This document shows positions 8,194 through 14,064 of a stretch of DNA of 17,863 bases, piece by piece. Origin of the DNA: DASUCS01 sp036275935 (GTDB lineage Bacteria; Actinomycetota; Acidimicrobiia; Acidimicrobiales; JACDCH01); NCBI GenBank assembly GCA_036275935.1, contig DASUCS010000300.1:1-17863 (forward strand). The letters are read 5' to 3'. Numbering within the stretch: the first letter of the stretch is position 1; each line of letters starts with the position of its first letter. A model generated the notes under the pieces. The model was not told where the DNA came from. It saw only the letters and a list, made by a program, of their open reading frames with translations, and did no database searches. Made by a program: the position numbers and the translations under genes.

Positions 8194-8880
8194 TCAGGCG
8201 CGCTGCGCTGCTTCGGCGGCGGTGCGCAACGCGCTGACGGCGTGCTCGAGGCCGTCGGGGTCGCGGTAGAGCGAGCTGCCGGCCACGATCACGTTCGCAC
8301 CTGCATCCACCGCGCCGACGACCGTCTGGTTGTCGAGCCCGCCGTCGACCTCGACATCGACGTCGTGGCCGGATCGATCGATGAGGGCACGAACCTCGGC
8401 GATCTTCGCCTCCATCGTGGCGATGTACTTCTGGCCACCGAAGCCCGGGTTCACCGTCATCACCAGCACCATGTCCACGAGGTCCAGGATGTTCGCCACC
8501 GCCACTGCAGGGGTCGCGGGGTTGAGAGCGACCGCGGCCCGCGCGCCGGCGTCGCGGACGTGGCCGAGCGTGCGGTGCAGATGGATCGTGCTCTCGACGT
8601 GGATGATGAGGCGCTCGCACCCGGCGTCGACCCAACGTTCGACGAGCAGATCGGGCGTCGCCACCATCAGGTGGGCCTCGAAGGGCAGCGAGGTGTGAGC
8701 CCGGCACGAGGCGACGACATCGGGTCCGAACGTGAGGTTGGGTACGAACTCGCCGTCCATCACGTCCCATTGGATGCGATCGACGCCCGCCTTTTCGAGC
8801 GCAGCGCATTCCTCGCCCAGTCGCGCGAAGTCGGCGGGTAACACCGACGGTGCGATGAGAATCGGACGCGTCGTGGGCAT
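8194..8880 (-). CDS. rpe: ribulose-phosphate 3-epimerase
   Basis: The enzyme interconverts D-ribulose 5-phosphate and D-xylulose 5-phosphate in the cytoplasmic pentose phosphate pathway. The 228-residue TIM-barrel protein is of normal length. Signatures are IAPSVLPADFARL, DVMDGEFVPNLTFGP (Asp39), EAHLMV (His70), VMTVNPGFGGQKYI and VEVDGG (Asp179), followed by the phosphate-binding VAGSSLY. The first metal-ligand position, His in E. coli (IHFD), is Gln37 here (IQWD). The other three ligands, Asp39, His70 and Asp179, are kept. The ATG start at 8880 is preceded on the minus strand by TATCGT 7 bases upstream. The gene is divergent from bioB with 45 bases between and convergent with addA. No functional link to either neighbour is implied. 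Confidence 0.97.
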   Translation of the reverse strand: MPTTRPILIAPSVLPADFARLGEECAALEKAGVDRIQWDVMDGEFVPNLTFGPDVVASCRAHTSLPFEAHLMVATPDLLVERWVDAGCERLIIHVESTIHLHRTLGHVRDAGARAAVALNPATPAVAVANILDLVDMVLVMTVNPGFGGQKYIATMEAKIAEVRALIDRSGHDVDVEVDGGLDNQTVVGAVDAGANVIVAGSSLYRDPDGLEHAVSALRTAAEAAQRA

Positions 8881-8886
8881 CCCGAT

Positions 8887-8917
8887 GACGATACCGCTCG
8901 GCCGTTCCGTTATCGTC
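8887..8917. promoter_or_regulatory. divergent rpe/bioB promoter with mirrored -10 boxes
   Basis: An inverted repeat, GACGATA at 8887-8893 and TATCGTC at 8911-8917, has a 17-base centre. Each arm supplies a TATCGT (TAnnnT) -10 box. The minus-strand box lies 7 bases before the rpe ATG and the plus-strand box (8911-8916) lies 9 bases before the bioB ATG. Each -10 sits at the -35 distance of the other, so the two promoters overlap completely. No Shine-Dalgarno sequence is seen for either gene. The assignment is inferred from position and sequence only. Confidence 0.45.
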
Positions 8918-8925
8918 CGGCGACG

Positions 8926-9933
8926 ATGACCGCCACCACCCGTTCGTTGCTCGCAGCCGCGGGCGATGCGCTGCTCGATGATCGTCGGCCGCTCACCCTC
9001 GATGAGCTCTGCGTCTTGTCGTCGGTGCCCGACGATGCGGTGCCGGCGTTGGCGTCGCTGGCGCACGAAGTTCGGTTGGCGTGGTGCGGTCCGGACGTCG
9101 AGGTCGAAGGGATCCTGTCGGCGAAGACCGGTGGATGTCCCGAGGACTGTCACTTCTGCTCGCAGTCCGCGAAGTTCGACACGCCAGTGAAGGCGTCGCC
9201 GTTCCTCGACGCCGACGAGATCTTGAAGGCCGCGGAGGAGACAGCGGGTCTGGGCGCGAGCGAATTCTGCATCGTGCTCGCGGTGCGGGGTCCGAGCCCC
9301 ATCGTCATGGATCAGCTCGTACGCATCGCGCCGCTCGTGCGCGAGCGCACCGGGCTCAACGTCGCGGTGTCCGCGGGCATCCTCACACGCGCGCAAGCAG
9401 AACAGCTCGCGAGCGTGGGTGTGCATCGCTACAACCACAACCTCGAAACCGCGCGCTCGTTCTTTCCGAACATCGTCACGACGCACACATGGGAAGAGCG
9501 GTTCGACACCTGTGCGCTCGTGCGCGAGGTCGGCATGGAACTGTGCTGCGGCGTCCTGCTCGGTATGGGCGAGACGGACGCGCAGCGCGTCGAGCTCATC
9601 GGCCAGCTGCGCGACGCGGGGCCGGCAGAGGTCCCGCTCAACTTCCTCAACCCTCGCCCCGGAACGCCGCTCGGCGATCGCCCGTTGGTCGAGCCGCTCG
9701 AAGCGATCAAGTGGATCGCGCTGTTCCGGCTCGGGCTGCCGGACGTCATCCTTCGCTACGCCGGCGGGCGGGAGGTGACGTTGCGCGAGCTCCAGTCGAT
9801 GGGGATGACCGCGGGCATCAACGCGTTGATCGTCGGCAACTACCTCACGACCCTCGGCCGTGACGCGAATGACGACCTGCGCATGCTCGACGACCTGCGC
9901 ATGCCCATCGGGGTGCTCTCCAAGGCCATCTAG
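8926..9933 (+). CDS. bioB: biotin synthase (radical SAM), with atypical Fe-S ligand set
   Basis: BioB inserts sulfur into dethiobiotin to form biotin, using a radical-SAM [4Fe-4S] cluster and a second [2Fe-2S] cluster as sulfur donor. The 335-residue protein is full length. CPEDCHFC (Cys71, Cys75, Cys78) is the SAM cluster motif. Also clear are TEFC-like SEFCIVLAVRGP, RYNHNLETA, MELCCGVLLGMGET, NFLNPRPGTPL and ILRYAGGRE. Of the E. coli [2Fe-2S] ligands (Cys97, Cys128, Cys188, Arg260), the equivalents of Cys97, Cys188 and Arg260 are present. The Cys128 position reads NVAVSAGIL, with Val148 where the other BioB proteins I can recall have Cys (IACSLGML in mycobacteria). The upstream -10-like TATCGT suggests a leaderless mRNA. 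The TAG stop overlaps the GTG of the next small gene by one base. Confidence 0.97.
   Translation: MTATTRSLLAAAGDALLDDRRPLTLDELCVLSSVPDDAVPALASLAHEVRLAWCGPDVEVEGILSAKTGGCPEDCHFCSQSAKFDTPVKASPFLDADEILKAAEETAGLGASEFCIVLAVRGPSPIVMDQLVRIAPLVRERTGLNVAVSAGILTRAQAEQLASVGVHRYNHNLETARSFFPNIVTTHTWEERFDTCALVREVGMELCCGVLLGMGETDAQRVELIGQLRDAGPAEVPLNFLNPRPGTPLGDRPLVEPLEAIKWIALFRLGLPDVILRYAGGREVTLRELQSMGMTAGINALIVGNYLTTLGRDANDDLRMLDDLRMPIGVLSKAI
9871..9903 (+). repeat. 15-base direct repeat inside bioB
   Basis: GACGACCTGCGCATG occurs at 9871-9885 and again at 9889-9903, separated by CTC. It encodes a repeated DDLRM near the BioB C-terminus (DDLRMLDDLRMP). The repeat is in frame and does not disrupt the gene. 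It looks like a small local duplication or codon coincidence. Confidence 0.8.
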
Positions 9934-10106
9934 TGACGTTCTGCGTCGGGTGCGGACAGCCGTCTGACGTGTGTGACGGCGCGTGCCGTCGTCCGCTCGA
10001 TCCACCCCGCTTCTGTCCGCGCTGCGGACAACGAATGCGAGTGCTGGTGACGCCGACGCGGACAAATGCGACCTGCCGGAAGCACGGCGAGATCACCGTG
10101 TCCTAG
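9933..10106 (+). CDS. bsaP: small Cys-rich protein, BsaP-like biotin synthase auxiliary protein
   Basis: The 57-residue product begins at GTG, sharing its G with the last base of the bioB stop, so translation is probably coupled. It contains seven cysteines: CVGC (4, 7), Cys14, Cys18, CPRC (28, 31) and Cys48 followed by His51. The core GACRRPLDPPRFCPRCGQRM and the end TCRKHG resemble the small protein encoded just after bioB in mycobacteria (Rv1590 type). That protein was reported as BsaP, needed for BioB to convert dethiobiotin into biotin. This identification is from memory of the family pattern and position, not a search. The N-terminal CxxC seems additional to what I recall of the mycobacterial protein. 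A generic zinc ribbon is the main alternative. The role here, supporting Fe-S cluster loading or turnover of BioB, is inferred. Confidence 0.78.
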   Translation: MTFCVGCGQPSDVCDGACRRPLDPPRFCPRCGQRMRVLVTPTRTNATCRKHGEITVS

Positions 10107-10118
10107 TTGTCGCGAACG

Positions 10119-10143
10119 CCCGGAACAGGTCGATGACCTCGGG
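10119..10143 (+). terminator. possible hairpin after the bioB operon
   Basis: AGGTC-GAT-GACCT forms a 5-bp stem with a 3-base loop, extended by CCCG/CGGG across a 4-base bulge. It is followed by a weak pyrimidine run (CCTTTC). It lies 12 bases after the small gene's stop and before the -10 of the histidine kinase gene. It could be a weak terminator. Confidence 0.3.
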
Positions 10144-10155
10144 CCAGTCCTTTCG

Positions 10156-10161
10156 TAGCAT
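10156..10161 (+). promoter_or_regulatory. putative -10 box of the histidine kinase gene
   Basis: TAGCAT ends 9 bases before the ATG at 10171, the same spacing as at bioB. At 10133-10138 (17 bases further upstream) ATGACC matches four of six positions of TTGACA. No Shine-Dalgarno sequence is seen before the ATG. Confidence 0.42.
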
Positions 10162-10170
10162 GACGACAAC

Positions 10171-11817
10171 ATGCCCGAGACGCGGTTCTTCGAGTTCGCC
10201 CTCGACATGTTCGCAGTGAGCGGTCTCGACGGCACGCTGCGGCGTGTCAACCCGGCTTGGAACCGCGTACTCGGCTGGACCGAGGACGACCTCGTCGGTC
10301 GAGCGTTCACCGACCTGTTCCACCCGGACGATCGCGAGGCCGACGCGGCGACGATGGCGTTGCCCGTCGAGGGCAGCGCAGAGGAGTCGTTCGAGACACG
10401 ACTGCGTGCCCGCGACGGGTCGTACCGATGGGTGCTGATCAGCGTGCGCTCCGATGCGGCCAGCGAAGAGCTCTACATCGTGGCCAAGGACATCCACGCC
10501 CGCCGCATGGCCGAAGAGCACTTGCGATCGATCGAGGCAGAGCTGCGGTTCCGCATCGGTCTCGAAGATCTCGTCACGAGCATGTCGACGCGCTTCTTCG
10601 GAGTACCGGAGCACGAGCTCCAGGAGATCGTCGAAGAGTCGCTCGGCGATCTGTGTGCGTACTTCGGTCTCGATCGCGCCTACGTGCTCAAGACCGGCGA
10701 CGGTGGACCCGCCACCATCGACTTCTTCGTGGAGTGGTGGGCGAACGGCGTCGAGCAGCAGTCGACGCCGATCTCGACGCTGCCGATCGACGCGCAGCGC
10801 TTCTGGCTGCGAACGCTTCGTTCGGGTCAACCCGTGCACGTGCCCGACGTCAACGATCCGCCTCCCGGCGGTGAGGAAGCGATCGCGACACTGGCGCGCG
10901 ACGGTGTGAAGTCGATCCTGTTCGTGCCGCTCCAGGCCCGTGAACAGACGATCGGGTTCATGGGTTTCGAAGCCCGACGGTCGTACTGCTCGTGGACTGA
11001 CGAGACCATCGGATTGACACGTACCGTCGGCGAGCTGTACGTCAGCGCGGTCGACCGAAGTCGCGTCGAGCGCGCTCTCGCGATGACGGCCTCCGAACTG
11101 GAGCGCCGCAACGAGGAGCTCGAGCGGTCGAACCGTGAGCTCGAGCAGTTCGCATCGATCGTCTCGCACGACTTGAAGTCGCCGCTGCAGGTCGTGCGCG
11201 GCTTCGTCGAGCTGTTGGGGCGGGAGGCCGAGTCACGTGGCGCGGGCGATGACGCGCAGACCTACGTGTCCGCAGCACTCCGTGGTGCGACGCGCATGGA
11301 CCGCCTGATCGACGACCTTCTGATCTATTCGCGTGCGGGGCAACGGCCGGCGTCGTTCGTCCCGGTCGAGCTCGACGCCATCGCGGCCGATGTGCTCGCG
11401 GACAGCGCTGCGCTGATCGACGAGACGGATGCCGTGGTGACGATCGACGACCTACCGACCGTCGAGGGCGATCCGACACAGCTCCGTCAGCTGCTGCAGA
11501 ACCTCGTCACCAACGCCATCAAGTTCCGACGGATGGACGTTCCCGCGTCCGTCCATGTTCACGCCGACGACGATGGCGATGCGTGGACCGTGTACGTCGA
11601 CGACAACGGGATCGGTATCGAGCCCGAGCATCGCGAGGAGATCTTCACCATGTTCTCCCGGCTGCATGCCGGCGACCGGCCAGGAAGCGGCATCGGGCTC
11701 GCGATCTGCGCTCGGGTGGTGGCCAACCACGGCGGTCGCGTCCAGGCAGACGACAGTCCCGACGGAGGGGCGCGGCTGGTCTTCACGCTGGCCAAGAATC
11801 CCTCAGCGGCCTCCTAG
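10171..11817 (+). CDS. PAS-GAF sensor histidine kinase (orphan)
   Basis: This 548-residue protein is a soluble sensor kinase, since no membrane segment is visible. Domain order: PAS with PAC tail at about residues 5-117 (LGWTEDDLVGRAFTDLFHPDD...RDGSYRWV), a GAF domain at about 145-297, a short coiled coil (EELERSNRELEQF, about 300-327), a HisKA dimerisation domain with phospho-acceptor His333 in VSHDLKSPL, and a HATPase domain. The HATPase has its N-box at 443-451 (QNLVTNAIKF), DNGIG at 478-482, FSRLHAGD and the GSGIGLAI lid. The C-terminal half resembles cytoplasmic phytochrome-type kinases. The GAF domain lacks an obvious chromophore-binding Cys motif, so the ligand or signal is unknown. 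No response regulator is adjacent, and neighbours give no hint of the output. The gene follows bioB and its small partner but has its own promoter-like box. Its stop overlaps the -10-like box of the next gene. Confidence 0.95.
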   Translation: MPETRFFEFALDMFAVSGLDGTLRRVNPAWNRVLGWTEDDLVGRAFTDLFHPDDREADAATMALPVEGSAEESFETRLRARDGSYRWVLISVRSDAASEELYIVAKDIHARRMAEEHLRSIEAELRFRIGLEDLVTSMSTRFFGVPEHELQEIVEESLGDLCAYFGLDRAYVLKTGDGGPATIDFFVEWWANGVEQQSTPISTLPIDAQRFWLRTLRSGQPVHVPDVNDPPPGGEEAIATLARDGVKSILFVPLQAREQTIGFMGFEARRSYCSWTDETIGLTRTVGELYVSAVDRSRVERALAMTASELERRNEELERSNRELEQFASIVSHDLKSPLQVVRGFVELLGREAESRGAGDDAQTYVSAALRGATRMDRLIDDLLIYSRAGQRPASFVPVELDAIAADVLADSAALIDETDAVVTIDDLPTVEGDPTQLRQLLQNLVTNAIKFRRMDVPASVHVHADDDGDAWTVYVDDNGIGIEPEHREEIFTMFSRLHAGDRPGSGIGLAICARVVANHGGRVQADDSPDGGARLVFTLAKNPSAAS

Positions 11818-11820
11818 GCT
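11815..11820 (+). promoter_or_regulatory. putative -10 box of the DUF3039 gene
   Basis: TAGGCT lies 6 bases before the GTG start at 11827 and includes the TAG stop of the kinase gene. It fits the TAnnnT leaderless arrangement seen elsewhere in the window. No Shine-Dalgarno sequence is visible between it and the start. Confidence 0.33.
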
Positions 11821-11826
11821 GAGCTC

Positions 11827-12060
11827 GTGTCCACCGAGCAGCGCACTGACACCCGCACCGCGGACTCCGACACCGATGGGCCGGGCGATGTGGCCCACTA
11901 CGCCCGCAAGGACGAGGTGACGCGCGCTGCCGTCGAGGGCGGCTACGTGACCGCGCTGTGCGGCGTGAAATTCCAGCCCGTGCGCGATCCCTCGCGCTTT
12001 CCGGTGTGCCGACCGTGTGCGCGACTCCTCGAACAGTTGGGCAACCGCGCCTTCTCCTAA
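11827..12060 (+). CDS. DUF3039 family small protein
   Basis: The 77-residue protein has an acidic, disordered-looking N-terminus (residues 1-21) and then the DUF3039 pattern: AHYARKDEVTRAAVEGG, VTALCGVKFQPVRDP and FPVCRPCARL. His24, Cys45, Cys61 and Cys64 are spaced as a plausible single zinc site. DUF3039 proteins are widespread in actinobacteria and have no established function. The start is GTG; no earlier start in this frame is better supported. The gene sits 9 bases after the kinase gene on the same strand. Its TAA overlaps the stop codon of the convergent Rieske gene by four bases. Family assignment is from recalled motif similarity. Confidence 0.85.
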   Translation: MSTEQRTDTRTADSDTDGPGDVAHYARKDEVTRAAVEGGYVTALCGVKFQPVRDPSRFPVCRPCARLLEQLGNRAFS

Positions 12061-13064
12061 GAGACTGCGGCGCGGACCCATTGCTGAAATGCTCGGACCC
12101 CGCCCTCGTGACGCGGGCTGAGCCAGCCCTCGTCGTAGATGCCGGTCTCGAGGTTGCGTTGCACGATCTCGCAGATGGCGATGTCCTCCGCGGTCACCTC
12201 TGACGACACGCGCAGGATCTCGGTCTCGTCCTCGATCGATCCCGGGGCGAGCGCGTAGCTGTACCGCAGACGAGTGCGTCTGGCGCCAATGGGATCGAAG
12301 CGCTCGACGTTGACACCGTCCGGATAGAGGTTGAGTGCGAAGTTCGGCCAGTGCCACAGCCATCGACCGAGGTTGACGGCGCCATCGCGCGCCGGCGCGT
12401 GCTGCTCGACCCAGCGATGGCGAGTGTCGACGTCGACCTGGTAGCGCTTGGAGTCGATCTCCTTGTTCAGTCCCGGGTGCACGAGGGGCACGTGGTAGCC
12501 CTCGAGGTAGTTGTCCGCATACGTCTTCCAGTTGCAGTCGAGCTCGTGCGTCCGCTCGATGGCCGGCACGAACTGCTCGAGGGGGAAGTCGGCACACGCA
12601 TCGACGAACGCCCCGAGCGCCTCCAGCAGCGGCGGAGCGTCGCCGTGCAGGTCGACGTTCACGAACACCAGCCCCCGCCATCGTTCGACCCGGATCGCCG
12701 CCAGTGCGACCGAGGCGCAGTCGAACTCGCCGAAGTCACGCGCCGCTCGCAACTGCCCGTCGAGCTCGTAGGCCCAGCCGTGATAGCGGCAGACGAGGCT
12801 CGGGACCTGCCCGGTGCCCGGATCAACGAGCGGGCCGGCGCGGTGGCGGCACACGTTGTGGTGTCCGCGGAGCTCGCCGTCGTCGTCGACGATCACGAGC
12901 AGGTTCCAGCCTGCGACGTCGGTGGCGACGTACTCACCCGGCGCCTGCAAGTGGTGCGCGAAGGTGAAGAACAACCACTCTCGTCCGAAGATCTCGCGCC
13001 GTTCGCGTGCGTGCACCCCGGCATCGCCGTACCACGAGGCCGGGAGCGTCGTCGCAGCACTCAT
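12057..13064 (-). CDS. Rieske non-heme iron oxygenase, catalytic alpha subunit
   Basis: The enzyme would oxygenate or demethylate a small organic substrate using electrons from a separate reductase, which is not encoded here. In the 335-residue product the N-terminal Rieske domain has CRH (Cys72, His74) and CRYH (Cys92, His95) as [2Fe-2S] ligands. The catalytic domain has NYLEGYHVPLVHPGL with His191 and His196, and EDIAICEIVQRN with Asp294 as the likely third iron ligand. The residue three before the first His, Asp in naphthalene dioxygenase, is Glu188. Glu is also reported there in carnitine/choline-type Rieske oxygenases, so a choline-monooxygenase-like subgroup is suggested rather than a classical aromatic dioxygenase. 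The end of the protein (EGGVRAFQQWV) fits the family. An in-frame ATG at 13094 would add 10 residues and overlap the divergent gene, so the start at 13064 is preferred. The substrate is unknown. The divergent operon degrades homogentisate. Confidence 0.9.
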   Translation of the reverse strand: MSAATTLPASWYGDAGVHARERREIFGREWLFFTFAHHLQAPGEYVATDVAGWNLLVIVDDDGELRGHHNVCRHRAGPLVDPGTGQVPSLVCRYHGWAYELDGQLRAARDFGEFDCASVALAAIRVERWRGLVFVNVDLHGDAPPLLEALGAFVDACADFPLEQFVPAIERTHELDCNWKTYADNYLEGYHVPLVHPGLNKEIDSKRYQVDVDTRHRWVEQHAPARDGAVNLGRWLWHWPNFALNLYPDGVNVERFDPIGARRTRLRYSYALAPGSIEDETEILRVSSEVTAEDIAICEIVQRNLETGIYDEGWLSPRHEGGVRAFQQWVRAAVS

Positions 13065-13092
13065 GTCTCGAAGTCTGACAGGCTCACCGTTC

Positions 13093-14064
13093 ATGCGGTT
13101 CGTGGTCTACGGCGCGGGCGGGATCGGCGGCGTGCTCGGCGCGCGGCTCTTCGAGAACGGGAACGATGCGTTCCTCATCGCCCGCGGCGCTCACGGCGAG
13201 ACGATCCAGCGCGACGGTCTGCGAGTCGAGTCGCCGGACGGGACCACGACGGTCCGAGTGCCGGCGGCCACGCACCCGTCAGACCTCGACTGGCGTGAGG
13301 ACGACGTCGTCCTGTTGGCCATGAAGAGCCAGGACACCGAGCCTGCGCTCGTCGATCTCGTGCCGCTCGTCGACCATCGCATCGCGGTGGTCAGCCTGCA
13401 GAACGGGGTTGCCAACGAGCGGATGATGCTCCGCCACTTCCACAACGTGTACGGCGTGTGTGTGATGTGCCCGACGACGTACCTCGAGCCGGGGGTGGTA
13501 CAGGCCAACTCGACGCCCAACACGGGCATCCTCGACATCGGCCGCTATCCGAACGGCACGGATGACACTGCGATCGCGATCGCGTCGGCGTTCAGCGCCT
13601 CGACCTACGTCTCCGAGGCGCGCCCCGACATCATGCGGTGGAAGCACCAGAAGCTCCTGATGAACCTGGGCAACATCATCGAGGCGGCGTGTGGGCCGTC
13701 CGCACGCGCGGGTGAGCTCGCGACTCGAGCGCGCGCCGAAGGCATCGCCGTGCTCCAGGCCGCGGGGATCGACTACGCGTCGGACGAAGAGGACCGAGAG
13801 CGACGAGGCGAGCTCCTGCGGATGCGACCGATCGATGGGCAGCGCCGGGGCGGCGGATCGACGTGGCAGAGCCTGGCGCGCGGCGCCACGTCGCTCGAGA
13901 CGGACTACCTCAACGGCGAGATCGTGCTCCTCGGCCGGCTGCACGGAGTGGCAACGCCGGTCAACGCGATGCTGCAGCACCTGGCGTACGAGCTCGCCGC
14001 CTCCGGCGCGGTCCCGGGATCGATGGACGCCGACGACGTCCTCGCTCGACTCGAAATGGCGTGA
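13093..14064 (+). CDS. ketopantoate reductase (PanE/ApbA) family oxidoreductase
   Basis: This 323-residue NAD(P)H-dependent reductase has an N-terminal Rossmann fold (YGAGGIGGVLG, residues 6-16), AMKSQDT (Lys78), QNGV (Asn104) and the family's catalytic centre. Lys187 and Asn191 in QKLLMN correspond to E. coli PanE Lys176 and Asn180, and the C-terminal helix bears Glu269 in ETDYLNG. PanE proper reduces 2-dehydropantoate for coenzyme A synthesis, but many family members act on other 2-oxo acids. Here it is the first gene of an operon with fumarylacetoacetase and homogentisate dioxygenase, and its stop overlaps the next start (GTGA). A role in aromatic or side-chain 2-oxo acid metabolism is therefore at least as likely as pantothenate synthesis (inference). 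The ATG start matches where the dinucleotide fold begins. The divergent Rieske gene begins 28 bases away. Confidence 0.88.
   Translation: MRFVVYGAGGIGGVLGARLFENGNDAFLIARGAHGETIQRDGLRVESPDGTTTVRVPAATHPSDLDWREDDVVLLAMKSQDTEPALVDLVPLVDHRIAVVSLQNGVANERMMLRHFHNVYGVCVMCPTTYLEPGVVQANSTPNTGILDIGRYPNGTDDTAIAIASAFSASTYVSEARPDIMRWKHQKLLMNLGNIIEAACGPSARAGELATRARAEGIAVLQAAGIDYASDEEDRERRGELLRMRPIDGQRRGGGSTWQSLARGATSLETDYLNGEIVLLGRLHGVATPVNAMLQHLAYELAASGAVPGSMDADDVLARLEMA

Noticed and set aside
8881..8925. BirA or BioQ operator upstream of bioB
   Set aside because: No recognisable BirA or BioQ-type dyad was seen. The only dyad present coincides with the two -10 boxes.
8881..10065. Upstream extension of the rpe frame on the minus strand, antisense to bioB
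   Set aside because: This is an Arg/His-rich shadow of bioB. Rpe homology begins at the ATG at 8880.
10093..11169. 358-codon minus-strand frame opposite the histidine kinase
   Set aside because: It is antisense to clearly conserved PAS, GAF and HisKA sequence and shows no domain. Only its last ~20 codons, in the gap, were kept as a weak finding.
13863..14060. N-terminal extension of fumarylacetoacetase into the PanE-like gene
   Set aside because: The extension has no FAH-like residues and the PanE-like C-terminal motif is encoded in the other frame.
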